This document shows, piece by piece, positions 1-6,495 of a stretch of 7,445 nt of DNA (positions within the stretch are counted from its first letter, which is position 1; each line of letters opens with the position of its first letter). Below the pieces are notes generated by a model that made no database searches, was not told the DNA's origin, and was given only the letters and a program-made list of their open reading frames with translations. The DNA is taken from NCBI GenBank assembly GCA_027080755.1, contig JALWQC010000139.1, forward strand, positions 1 to 7,445, written 5' to 3'. The DNA comes from Paracoccaceae bacterium (GTDB lineage Bacteria > Pseudomonadota > Alphaproteobacteria > Rhodobacterales > Rhodobacteraceae). The position numbers and the translations under genes were made by a program.

Positions 1-8
1 TCTTCCAT
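1..8 (-). CDS. 5' end of a divergent gene leaving the window (two codons only)
   Basis: An ATG on the minus strand at 8-6 is followed by GAA and a partial GA codon, giving Met-Glu-(Asp/Glu), before the window ends. A textbook Shine-Dalgarno AGGAG (19-15) sits 6 nt upstream, and a plausible promoter lies at 63-34. Together these support a real gene start, but two codons cannot identify the protein. In several alphaproteobacteria, as I recall from rhizobial maps, the ATP-dependent protease subunit gene hslV lies divergent to hisB; that is a context guess only and nothing in the visible sequence tests it. Confidence 0.45.
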
Positions 9-16
9 AACGCGCT

Positions 17-40
17 CCTATCCGTTATCCCTCAGATAGG
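17..40. repeat. Inverted repeat CCTATC-N12-GATAGG over the leftward gene's -10 and RBS
   Basis: Perfect 6-bp arms (17-22 and 35-40) are separated by 12 bp. The right arm overlaps the candidate -10 of the leftward gene, and the left arm overlaps its AGGAG ribosome site. It could be an operator or chance; arms of this length are weak evidence alone. Confidence 0.3.
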
Positions 41-63
41 GCTTCCAGTCACTGTAAGGTCAA
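34..63 (-). promoter_or_regulatory. Candidate promoter of the leftward gene
   Basis: Read on the minus strand, TTGACC (63-58) could be the -35 and CTATCT (39-34) the -10, with an 18-bp spacer. The start point would fall near position 27, leaving a short leader that includes the AGGAG at 19-15. The -10 region also reads CCTATCTGAG, which fits the CYTATNTNNG half of the alphaproteobacterial heat-shock (RpoH) promoter. However, the CTTG half (64-61) is 20 bp away rather than the usual 17-18, so RpoH control is only a possibility. No start site has been mapped. Confidence 0.4.
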
Positions 64-94
64 GGGGTATTTTCAAATCCCGTCCCCCGAACCC

Positions 95-123
95 TTGGAA
101 AGACCGTAATTGCGCCCTATAAG
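95..123 (+). promoter_or_regulatory. Likely sigma-70-type promoter of hisBH
   Basis: TTGGAA (95-100) and TATAAG (118-123) are separated by exactly 17 bp, close to the TTGACA-N17-TATAAT consensus. Transcription would begin near 130, which places the alternative TTG start at 127 outside the message and supports the ATG at 154. The leader would be only about 24 nt, too short for a histidine attenuator, and no run of His codons is visible upstream. Confidence 0.6.
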
Positions 124-153
124 ACCTTGAAACCATGCAAAAGGGGCCAGATC

Positions 154-747
154 ATGCGCACGGCAAAAGTGACCCGCAAAACAAACGAAACCGCCATTAC
201 GGTCGAGATCGCCCTCGACGGGACGGGTATTTACGACAACCGGACCGGCATCGGTTTTTTCGATCACATGCTGGACCAGCTGTCGCGCCATGCCCTGATC
301 GACATGACCATCCGCGCCGACGGGGATTTGCACATTGACGACCACCACACGGTAGAAGACGTGGGGATCGCCCTTGGCAAGGCGCTTGCGCAGGCCGTCG
401 GGGACAAACGCGGGATCAGGCGCTATGGCTCTTGCCTGCTGGTGATGGACGACACCCTGATCCGCGCCGCGCTGGATCTGTCCGGGCGGGCCTATCTGGT
501 GTGGAAGGTCGATTTCACCGCCGAACGCATCGGCAGTTTCGACACCGAACTGGTGCGCGAGTTTTTCACCGCTTTCGTGATGAATTCCGGCATGAACCTG
601 CATATCGAACGTCTCGACGGCCTCAATTCCCACCACATCGCCGAGGCCGCCTTCAAGGCCGTCGCCCGCGCCCTGCGTGACGCACTGGAAACCGACCCGC
701 GCAAGGCGGACGCGGTGCCCTCTACCAAAGGCACGCTAAGCGAATGA
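154..747 (+). CDS. hisB: Imidazoleglycerol-phosphate dehydratase (EC 4.2.1.19)
   Basis: HisB dehydrates imidazole-glycerol phosphate to imidazole-acetol phosphate, the sixth step of histidine biosynthesis, using Mn ions in a cytoplasmic oligomer. The 197-aa product is the normal length for the monofunctional enzyme; no phosphatase domain is fused, unlike enterobacterial HisB. The two metal-binding signatures of the family are visible: [12 protein letters not shown] (residues 35-46) with DDHHTVED (62-69), and [14 protein letters not shown] (154-167). MDD at 98-100 stands where many homologues have MDE, a conservative change. The ATG at 154 is chosen because AAGGGG (141-146) lies 7 nt upstream, MRTAKVTR matches the usual N terminus, and the TTG at 127 falls before the predicted transcript start. 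The stop overlaps the hisH start by 4 nt (ATGA), implying translational coupling. Confidence 0.96.
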   Translation: MRTAKVTRKTNETAITVEIALDGTGIYDNRTGIGFFDHMLDQLSRHALIDMTIRADGDLHIDDHHTVEDVGIALGKALAQAVGDKRGIRRYGSCLLVMDDTLIRAALDLSGRAYLVWKVDFTAERIGSFDTELVREFFTAFVMNSGMNLHIERLDGLNSHHIAEAAFKAVARALRDALETDPRKADAVPSTKGTLSE

Positions 748-1385
748 CCACGGTAATTGTTGACTATAACTCCGGCAACATCCACTCGGCCGAAAAGTCG
801 TTCCAGCGGATGGCGACGGAACTGGGCACGGCACCGGTCGTTGTAACCTCGGACCCCGGGGTGGTGCGCCGCGCCGATCGTATCGTATTGCCCGGCGTTG
901 GCGCCTTTACCGATTGCCGGCAGGGCTTGGCCTGCTATGACGGGCTATTCGAGGCGATCGAGGAACGGGTGATCAAAGGCGGCGCGCCGTTCCTTGGCAT
1001 TTGCGTCGGCATGCAAATGATGGCCACGATCGGGCGCGAGCACGGCCATGAAACCGCGGGCTTTGACTGGATCGGCGGCGAGGTGGTTGAAATGACGCCG
1101 GATGATCCCGCCCTGAAGGTGCCGCATATGGGCTGGAACGAACTGGAGATCCGGCAGGACCATGCGCTGTTTGACGGAATTTCCAGCGGGGATCACGCCT
1201 ATTTCGTGCATTCCTACCACCTGTCCCCCGAAAACCCCGACCACCTGCTGGCCGAGGTGGATTATGGCGGGCCGATCACGGCTGCTGTGGGGCGGGACAA
1301 CATGGTCGGCACACAATTCCACCCGGAAAAAAGCCAGAAAACCGGCTTGCGCCTGATCGGAAACTTCCTGAAGTGGACACCCTGA
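744..1385 (+). CDS. hisH: Imidazole glycerol phosphate synthase, glutaminase subunit (EC 4.3.2.10)
   Basis: HisH hydrolyses glutamine and channels ammonia to the HisF cyclase, which forms imidazole-glycerol phosphate and AICAR in histidine synthesis. The 213-aa class I glutamine amidotransferase domain fills the protein. The triad is intact: Cys87 in LGICVGMQ, and His193 with Glu195 in QFHPEKS. PGVGAF (50-55), KVPHMGWN (125-132) and YFVHSYH (153-159) are typical of the family. The nucleophile elbow reads GICVG rather than the more common GICLG, a mild variant. The start overlaps the hisB stop by 4 nt, and only a weak AAGG (728-731) precedes it, so it probably depends on coupling. Its obligate partner hisF is not next door: the next gene is convergent glcB, so hisF must be elsewhere in the genome. 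Confidence 0.96.
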   Translation: MTTVIVDYNSGNIHSAEKSFQRMATELGTAPVVVTSDPGVVRRADRIVLPGVGAFTDCRQGLACYDGLFEAIEERVIKGGAPFLGICVGMQMMATIGREHGHETAGFDWIGGEVVEMTPDDPALKVPHMGWNELEIRQDHALFDGISSGDHAYFVHSYHLSPENPDHLLAEVDYGGPITAAVGRDNMVGTQFHPEKSQKTGLRLIGNFLKWTP

Positions 1386-1434
1386 GGGGGCAACAGGGAC
1401 CGCCCGCATACAAACAGCAGAAATGCGAATTTTT

Positions 1435-1453
1435 CCTGTTCTTTCAGGTTTTT
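1435..1453 (+). terminator. Weak hairpin plus T5, possible hisBH terminator
   Basis: CCTG (1435-1438), a 6-nt loop and CAGG (1445-1448) are followed directly by TTTTT (1449-1453), about 50 nt after the hisH stop. The layout resembles an intrinsic terminator, but a 4-bp stem is much weaker than usual. It may act with the downstream hairpins or not at all. Confidence 0.25.
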
Positions 1454-1471
1454 ACAGGCGTTTCGCCCTGT
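1454..1471. repeat. Short hairpin ACAGGCG-TTT-CGCCCTGT overlapping the palindrome
   Basis: ACAGG and CG pair with CG and CCTGT around a TTT loop, with one bulged C (1466). Its right arm (1464-1471) is also the left arm of the 32-bp palindrome, so the two structures cannot form together in RNA. On the plus strand it is preceded, not followed, by a T run, so it is not a standard terminator. Confidence 0.45.
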
Positions 1472-1497
1472 CCACTAACATATGTTAGTAGACAGGG
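1466..1497. repeat. 32-bp near-perfect palindrome between convergent hisH and glcB
   Basis: The centre (1474-1489) is the perfect 16-bp palindrome ACTAACATATGTTAGT. One mismatched pair follows (C1473/A1490), and then perfect 7-bp outer arms CCCTGTC (1466-1472) and GACAGGG (1491-1497). Thirty of 32 positions are symmetric, with no spacer. It lies 80 bp after hisH and 38 bp after the end of glcB, so either convergent transcript could fold it into a long stem. Neither direction has a T run just past the stem, so a standard intrinsic terminator is unlikely. It could be a bidirectional stop or mRNA-stabilising hairpin, a regulator's operator, or a recombination relic; the sequence does not decide between these. 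Confidence 0.9.
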
Positions 1498-1535
1498 AAG
1501 ACCAAAGCAGGACGGCGGCTAAAACCCGCGCTCAA

Positions 1536-3680
1536 CTATCCCCAAAGCTGCTTTTTGCGCTCCAGTCGGGCCGCATGCAACAAAGGCTCGGTATAGCCCG
1601 AGGGCTGCTCGCGGCCTTTCAGCGCCAGATCAAGCGCTGTGCGGAACGCGATGGAGTCATAATCCGGCGCCATCGGGGTATACAACGGATCCCCCGCATT
1701 CTGCCCGTCCACCACCAGCGCCATATCCCGGAAAATTCCGGTCACCATGTCCACATCCACCACCCCTTGATGCAGCCAGTTCGCGATATGCTGGCTGGAA
1801 ATCCGGCAGGTGGCGCGATCCTCCATCAGGCCGACGTTTTCGATATCGGGCACCTTGGAACAGCCAACGCCCTGATCGATCCAGCGCACCACATAGCCCA
1901 GAATCCCCTGCGCGTTATTTTCCACCTCGGCCCGAATATCATGGGCGGACCAGTTGATACCCGCCGTCACCGGAATGGTCAGGATATCGTCCAGTTTGGC
2001 CCGTTTCCCCGCTGCCTTGATCTGTTCCTGCACTGCCAGAACATCCACCTTGTGATAATGCGTGGCGTGCAGCGTTGCCGCCGTGGGACTTGGCACCCAG
2101 GCGCAGTTGGCACCGGATTTCGGGTGGGCGATTTTCTGTTCCAGCATGGCGTGCATCATATCCGGCATGGCCCACATGCCCTTGCCGATCTGCGCGCGCC
2201 CCTGCAACCCGCAGGCAAGACCTACGTCAACGTTGTTATCCTCGTAGGCCGAAATCCACGGGGTGTTTTTCATGTCCCCCTTGCGCACCATCGCCCCCGC
2301 TTCCATAGAGGTATGGATCTCGTCCCCCGTGCGGTCCAGAAAGCCGGTGTTGATAAAGGCCACCCGGGATTTTGCCGCGCGGATACATTCCTTCAGGTTT
2401 ACGGTCGTGCGGCGCTCTTCATCCATGATGCCGATTTTCACCGTATTCGCCGGCAGCTTCAGGGCCTGTTCCACGCGGGTGAAAATCTCGTCCGTGAAGG
2501 CCACCTCTTCGGGGCCGTGCATTTTGGGTTTCACCACATAGACCGACCCGCGCGCCGAGTTCGCCCCCCGTTTCAGGTCGTGCATTGCGCAAAGCGTGGT
2601 GATCATGGCATCCATCAGCCCTTCGAACACCTCGTTTCCATCCCGGTCCAGTATCGCCGGATTGGTCATCAGATGGCCGACATTTCGCACCAGCATCAGG
2701 GCGCGGGTCTTTATGGTAACCTCGCCGCCATCGGGGGCCGTATAGGTAGTGTCGGCGGCCAGCTTGCGTTCAAATGTCTTGCCGCCCTTTTGCACCGTTT
2801 CCACCAGATCCCCGCGCATCAGGCCCAGCCAGTTGCCATAGGCCTGCACCTTGTCCGGTGCATCCACCGTGGCAACGGAATCCTCGCAATCCATGATCGC
2901 GGACATCGCGGATTCCAGCCGCAGATCGGCCATGCCGGCCGGATCGGAGCGGCCGACCTGATGATCGCGGTCAATGACGATTTCAATGTGCAACCCGTTG
3001 TTTTTCAGCAAAATGGCCGAAGGCGCCGCCGGCGTGCCGTGATATCCGACAAATTGCGAGAGGTCCCGCAGGCCGGTTTCATCCGCCAGAAGCGCGCCAT
3101 TTTCAATCCGGTAGGCTTTGACATCCGCATGGGAACCGGCCGCCAGCGGCACCGCCTGATCCAGAAATGCCTTGGACCACGCCACCACCCGCGCCCCGCG
3201 GGCCGGGTCATAGCCGCGCCCTTCGGGCAAATCCCCCAGAGCATCGGTACCATAGAGCGCATCGAACAGGCTGCCCCAACGGGCGTTGGCCGCATTCAGC
3301 GCATAGCGCGCATTGGTAATCGGCACCACCAGCTGCGGCCCCGGAATTTTGGCGATCTCGGGGTCTACATTCGCGGTATCGATTGCAAAATCCGGCCCCT
3401 CGGGCAACAAATAGCCGATCTCGGACAAAAAGGCCTTATAGGCCGCCATATCCTGCGGCTGCCCCTTGCGGGCCTTGTGCCAGTCATCGATTTTCTGCTG
3501 TATCTCGGCACGTTTTTCCAGCAACGCCCGGTTTTTCGGGGATAAATCATGCACCAGCGTCGAGAACTCGCGCCAGAAATCATCGGCCCGTATTCCGGTA
3601 TCCGGCAAGGCCTGTGTTTCAACAAAATCCCGCAATTCGGGGGCTACGCGCAGGGATTCAATCTGGATATAATCTGACAT
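1536..3680 (-). CDS. glcB: Malate synthase G (EC 2.3.3.9)
   Basis: The enzyme condenses glyoxylate with acetyl-CoA to give malate, completing the glyoxylate shunt and assimilating glyoxylate from glycolate or purines. The monomeric cytoplasmic G isoform is indicated by the 714-aa length (E. coli GlcB is 723) and near-continuous similarity to it. Catalytic residues align with the E. coli ones: Arg332 (VRNVGHLM; R338), Mg ligands Glu421 (MDEERR; E427) and Asp449 (GFLDRTGD; D455), and catalytic base Asp621 (LMEDRAT; D631). Cys607 in GCSKVPD matches the oxidation-prone cysteine of E. coli. [10 protein letters not shown] (225-234) and VKPKMHGP (383-390) are family blocks; the latter is preceded by NSARGS where E. 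coli has NSRTGS, a non-catalytic change. The stop is TAG. GGAG (3690-3687) lies 6 nt before the ATG. No isocitrate lyase or glycolate oxidase gene is adjacent, so the gene seems to be transcribed alone. Confidence 0.97.
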   Translation of the reverse strand: MSDYIQIESLRVAPELRDFVETQALPDTGIRADDFWREFSTLVHDLSPKNRALLEKRAEIQQKIDDWHKARKGQPQDMAAYKAFLSEIGYLLPEGPDFAIDTANVDPEIAKIPGPQLVVPITNARYALNAANARWGSLFDALYGTDALGDLPEGRGYDPARGARVVAWSKAFLDQAVPLAAGSHADVKAYRIENGALLADETGLRDLSQFVGYHGTPAAPSAILLKNNGLHIEIVIDRDHQVGRSDPAGMADLRLESAMSAIMDCEDSVATVDAPDKVQAYGNWLGLMRGDLVETVQKGGKTFERKLAADTTYTAPDGGEVTIKTRALMLVRNVGHLMTNPAILDRDGNEVFEGLMDAMITTLCAMHDLKRGANSARGSVYVVKPKMHGPEEVAFTDEIFTRVEQALKLPANTVKIGIMDEERRTTVNLKECIRAAKSRVAFINTGFLDRTGDEIHTSMEAGAMVRKGDMKNTPWISAYEDNNVDVGLACGLQGRAQIGKGMWAMPDMMHAMLEQKIAHPKSGANCAWVPSPTAATLHATHYHKVDVLAVQEQIKAAGKRAKLDDILTIPVTAGINWSAHDIRAEVENNAQGILGYVVRWIDQGVGCSKVPDIENVGLMEDRATCRISSQHIANWLHQGVVDVDMVTGIFRDMALVVDGQNAGDPLYTPMAPDYDSIAFRTALDLALKGREQPSGYTEPLLHAARLERKKQLWG

Positions 3681-3701
3681 CTGGGACTCCGGCTTTGGTT
3701 T

Positions 3702-3708
3702 CCCTCCT
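3702..3708 (-). promoter_or_regulatory. Strong AGGAGGG too far upstream of the glcB start
   Basis: A near-perfect anti-Shine-Dalgarno match sits 21 nt before the glcB ATG, too far for normal initiation there. No in-frame ATG, GTG or TTG lies between it and the ATG, so it does not define an alternative glcB start. The nearer GGAG (3690-3687) is the likely working site; the distal one may be a ribosome standby site or chance. Confidence 0.35.
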
Positions 3709-3715
3709 ACTTAAC

Positions 3716-3731
3716 GTTTCCTATCGGAAAC
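3716..3731. promoter_or_regulatory. Inverted repeat GTTTCC-N4-GGAAAC, operator candidate near glcB
   Basis: Perfect 6-bp arms around TATC lie 36-51 bp upstream of the glcB ATG, where a repressor or activator of glcB could bind. I do not recognise the motif as the site of a named regulator. Confidence 0.4.
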
Positions 3732-3742
3732 TCAATTGTTTT

Positions 3743-3759
3743 GGTAAATTTTCCTTACC
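3743..3759. promoter_or_regulatory. Inverted repeat GGTAA-N7-TTACC in the glcB-pepN region
   Basis: Perfect 5-bp arms flank an AT-rich ATTTTCC spacer. It lies between the two 6-4-6 repeats of this divergent region. On its own it is weak; it is listed because three dyads cluster in 75 bp. Confidence 0.28.
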
Positions 3760-3774
3760 GGACCGCCGATAAAC

Positions 3775-3790
3775 AGTTTTGCGAAAAACT
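3775..3790. promoter_or_regulatory. Inverted repeat AGTTTT-N4-AAAACT, operator candidate
   Basis: Perfect 6-bp arms around GCGA form a 16-bp dyad with the same 6-4-6 geometry as the repeat at 3716-3731; the centres are 59 bp apart. Its core TTTTGCGAAAA loosely resembles the TTTGCAAA boxes bound by RamB/PccR-type regulators of acetate and propionate genes, which would suit glcB. The extra base breaks the match, so this is only a lead. Confidence 0.38.
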
Positions 3791-3797
3791 TGAAGCA

Positions 3798-3817
3798 CCC
3801 CCTTGCGCCCCCTTGCC
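3798..3817 (+). repeat. Tandem 10-bp repeat CCCCCTTGCG / CCCCCTTGCC
   Basis: Two adjacent copies differ only at the last base and have a period of one helical turn. The first supplies the likely -35 of pepN. The same 10-mer CCCCCTTGCC recurs at 6430-6439, where it supplies the likely -35 of gatB. Confidence 0.6.
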
Positions 3818-3830
3818 AATAGCATAGGAT
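3803..3830 (+). promoter_or_regulatory. Candidate promoter of pepN
   Basis: TTGCGC (3803-3808) and TAGGAT (3825-3830) are spaced by 16 bp, placing the start point near 3837 and giving a leader of about 29 nt. TAGGAT matches the TATAAT consensus at 4 of 6 positions. The position fits the ATG at 3866 and argues against the in-frame TTG at 3803, which would lie upstream of the transcript. Confidence 0.45.
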
Positions 3831-3865
3831 TGAAGCCAATCCGAAAAACTGAACAGGAACCGAAC

Positions 3866-6421
3866 ATGGCCACGCAGTCCCCGACGATCCGCCTTTGCGA
3901 TTACACCCAAACGCCGTATCTGGTGGAAAACGTGCATCTGGATTTTACGCTGCACCCGACGAAAACCCGTGTAAAATCGAAAATCGTTTTCACCAAAAAC
4001 CCCGATGGAGCGGACGGCGATCTGCGGCTGGACGGGGTGGATCTGGTGCTGCTGGGGGCTAAAATCGACGGCAAGCCTGTGGACCTGGCACCGGATGCCG
4101 AAGGGCTGACCATCCCCGCCGCCATGACGGGCGACAAATTCACATGGGAATGCGAGACCGAAATCAACCCCGAGGGCAACACCTCCCTTGACGGTCTTTA
4201 CATGTCCAACGGCATGTACTGCACCCAATGCGAGGCCGAAGGGTTCCGCAAAATCACCTATTACCTTGACCGCCCCGATGTCATGGCCCCCTTTTCCGTG
4301 CGCATCCAAAGCGACCTGCCGGTAAAACTGTCCAACGGCAATCCGGTGGCCAGCGGCGAGGGCTGGGTCGAGTGGCAGGACCCCTGGCCCAAACCGGCCT
4401 ATCTATTTGCCCTGGTCAGCGGCGATCTGGAACATATCACCGACAGCTTCACCACCCGTTCCGGCCGCGCGGTAGAGCTGAACATCTATGTGCGCAAAGG
4501 CGACGAGGACAAATGCGATTACGCTATGGACAGCCTGAAGCGGGCCATGAAATGGGACGAGGACGAATACGGCCGCGAATATGATCTGGACCTGTTCAAC
4601 ATCGTTGCCGTGGATGATTTCAACATGGGAGCGATGGAAAACAAGGGGCTGAATATCTTCAACTCGGCCCTTGTTCTGGCCAGCCCAGAAACCGCAACCG
4701 ATGCCGATTACACCCGTATCGAAAAGGTGATCGGGCATGAATATTTCCACAACTGGACCGGCAACCGCATCACCTGCCGCGACTGGTTCCAGCTGTGCCT
4801 GAAAGAGGGGCTAACGGTGTTTCGCGACCAGCAGTTCAGCGCCGCCATGCGCGACCCCGCAACCCAGCGGATCGAGGATGTGAAAACCCTGCGTATGCGC
4901 CAGTTTTCCGAGGATGCCAGCCCGCTGGCCCATCCCCCGCGTCCGGACGAATACATAGAAATCAACAACTTCTACACGGCCACCGTCTATGAAAAAGGGG
5001 CCGAGGTTGTGGGCATGTTGCGCCGTCTTGTCGGGGCGGAAAACTATCGCAAGGCGCTAGATTTGTATTTTGAACGCCACGACGGGCAGGCCTGCACGAT
5101 CGAGGACTGGCTGAAGGTGTTCGAGGATGCAACAGGACGCGACCTGAGCCAGTTCAAACTGTGGTACACCAGCGCCGGCACGCCGAAAATTTCGGTGCAC
5201 GAGGGCTGGGACGGCTCCACCTATTCGTTAACATTGGCGCAGAAAACCCCGCCTACCCCGGGCGAGGAAGAAAAAGCCCCGCGCCTGATCCCTGTCGCTG
5301 TCGGCCTGCTGGCGCCGGACGGAAGCGAAATCGCCCCGACCCGCATTCTGGAGCTGTCCAAACCCGTGCAGCGTTTCACCTTCGAGGGGCTGTCGCAAAA
5401 ACCTGTCCCCTCTATCCTGCGGGAATTCTCGGCGCCGGTCATTCTGGAACAGGACATAGACAACGCCCGCCGCGCCTTTCTGATTGCCCATGACACCGAC
5501 CCTTTCAACAAATGGGAGGCCGGACAAGCCTTTGCCCTCGATATCATCGAAGGGCTGGCCAGCGGCGGGAATGCCATTGATGCCGGCTATCTGTCCGCCA
5601 TGGCCACCCTTGCCCGCGATGAAAGCCTGAGCCCCGATTTCCGCGCGCTGGCCCTGACCCTGCCGGGCGAGGAAGAAACCGCCGGCGCGATTGCCGATAA
5701 CGGCGGCATCCCCGACCCGATCGCGATCCACAAGGCGCGCAAGACCCTGAACAAGGCGCTGGCCGAAACCTTGGCCGACGACCTGCCCGCCCTCTATAAA
5801 GCAATGGAAATCGACGGGCCTTTCAATCCGGATGCAGCGGATGCCGGAAAACGCGCCCTGCGCAACCGGATCATGGGGTTGGCCAGCGCCCTTGACGATC
5901 AGGCCACCATCGCCCACGCGCAATTCAACGCCGACAACATGACCGAACAATTCGCCGCCCTTGCAACCCTGGTGGCAGCCGGTCAGGCGGAAAAGGAACT
6001 CGCCGCATTTTACGACCGCTGGCAGGGTGAAAAGCTGGTGGTGGATAAATGGTTCGGCGTGCAGGGGGCCAATTCGCCGGCGGAAACGGCGGTGGAAACG
6101 GTGCAGGCCCTGACCGCCCACCCGGCATTTGACTGGCTGAACCCCAACCGGTTCCGCGCGCTTCTGGGGGGCTTTGCCGGCGGAAATCCGGCCGGTTTCC
6201 ATCGTGCGGACGGGGCGGGCTACAACCTGCTGGCCGACTGGCTGATCAAGCTGGACCCGCACAACCCGCAAATCGCCGCCCGCCTGTCCACCATATTCGG
6301 CACCTGGCGGCGCTATGATGCGGACCGTCAGGCAAAAATGAAAGCGGCGCTGGAACGCATCCGCGATACCGAAGGACTGTCGAAAAACACATCGGAAATG
6401 GTGAACCGGCTGTTGGGCTAG
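3866..6421 (+). CDS. pepN: Aminopeptidase N, M1 family zinc metallopeptidase (EC 3.4.11.2)
   Basis: PepN removes N-terminal residues from peptides and is a main cytosolic aminopeptidase in late protein turnover. The 851-aa product is close to the E. coli length (870) and has no signal peptide or membrane segment. Visible landmarks are TQCEAEGFR (120-127 region), GAMEN (255-259, N-terminal amine recognition), the zinc site HEYFH (291-295) with Glu314 in LKEG giving HExxH-X18-E, and the transition-state Tyr375 in [13 protein letters not shown] beta-domain and a long helical C-terminal half follow; the [13 protein letters not shown] and NPQIAAR blocks near the end identify the PepN (alanyl aminopeptidase) subtype. 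The ATG at 3866 has AGGAA (3855-3859) 6 nt upstream. The gene is probably monocistronic: it is divergent from glcB, and gatB has its own candidate promoter. Confidence 0.97.
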   Translation: MATQSPTIRLCDYTQTPYLVENVHLDFTLHPTKTRVKSKIVFTKNPDGADGDLRLDGVDLVLLGAKIDGKPVDLAPDAEGLTIPAAMTGDKFTWECETEINPEGNTSLDGLYMSNGMYCTQCEAEGFRKITYYLDRPDVMAPFSVRIQSDLPVKLSNGNPVASGEGWVEWQDPWPKPAYLFALVSGDLEHITDSFTTRSGRAVELNIYVRKGDEDKCDYAMDSLKRAMKWDEDEYGREYDLDLFNIVAVDDFNMGAMENKGLNIFNSALVLASPETATDADYTRIEKVIGHEYFHNWTGNRITCRDWFQLCLKEGLTVFRDQQFSAAMRDPATQRIEDVKTLRMRQFSEDASPLAHPPRPDEYIEINNFYTATVYEKGAEVVGMLRRLVGAENYRKALDLYFERHDGQACTIEDWLKVFEDATGRDLSQFKLWYTSAGTPKISVHEGWDGSTYSLTLAQKTPPTPGEEEKAPRLIPVAVGLLAPDGSEIAPTRILELSKPVQRFTFEGLSQKPVPSILREFSAPVILEQDIDNARRAFLIAHDTDPFNKWEAGQAFALDIIEGLASGGNAIDAGYLSAMATLARDESLSPDFRALALTLPGEEETAGAIADNGGIPDPIAIHKARKTLNKALAETLADDLPALYKAMEIDGPFNPDAADAGKRALRNRIMGLASALDDQATIAHAQFNADNMTEQFAALATLVAAGQAEKELAAFYDRWQGEKLVVDKWFGVQGANSPAETAVETVQALTAHPAFDWLNPNRFRALLGGFAGGNPAGFHRADGAGYNLLADWLIKLDPHNPQIAARLSTIFGTWRRYDADRQAKMKAALERIRDTEGLSKNTSEMVNRLLG

Positions 6422-6434
6422 GGCGTAGACCCCC

Positions 6435-6463
6435 TTGCCCCTGTCGCGGGCATTGCCTAAAAG
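6435..6463 (+). promoter_or_regulatory. Candidate promoter of gatB
   Basis: TTGCCC (6435-6440) and TAAAAG (6458-6463), spaced by 17 bp, each match the sigma-70 consensus at 4 of 6 positions. The start would fall near 6470. The 74-bp pepN-gatB gap has no convincing terminator, so read-through from pepN is also possible. Confidence 0.38.
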
Positions 6464-6495
6464 ACCCTGACGGAATTTTAAGCGGAAAACACGCA

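Noticed and set aside
127..153. TTG start for hisB nine codons upstream of the ATG
   Set aside because: It falls at or before the predicted transcript start (~130), has no ribosome site, and adds residues absent from typical HisB proteins. The ATG at 154 has AAGGGG at a good distance.
371..380. Search for frameshifts or premature stops in the five main genes
   Set aside because: All frames read through their conserved blocks at family-typical lengths. gatB is incomplete only because the window ends.
1466..1497. The palindrome as a chromosome dimer resolution (dif) site
   Set aside because: TATGTTA resembles part of a XerD arm, but dif has two 11-bp arms around a 6-bp spacer. This site is a continuous palindrome with no such spacer and a different left arm.
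1386..1535. Possible small gene or insertion-sequence remnant in the hisH-glcB gap
   Set aside because: No open frame with a ribosome site, no transposase similarity and no flanking target duplication are visible; only the palindrome and hairpins stand out.
1482..3545. A 687-codon open frame on the plus strand opposite glcB, starting inside the palindrome
   Set aside because: Its codons are exact reverse complements of the glcB codons. It stays open only because glcB avoids TTA, CTA and TCA, as expected in a high-GC gene. The translation is rich in His, Arg and Gly with no recognisable domain, while the glcB frame is a clear enzyme.
3803..3865. TTG start for pepN 21 codons upstream of the ATG
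   Set aside because: The stretch contains the likely promoter, and the ATG at 3866 has AGGAA at 6 nt and the expected N terminus.
6180..6198. Near-palindrome around CCGGCCGG inside pepN
   Set aside because: It has one bulged base, lies in the conserved GGNPAGF coding region, and is explained by codon choice for Gly, Pro and Ala in GC-rich DNA.
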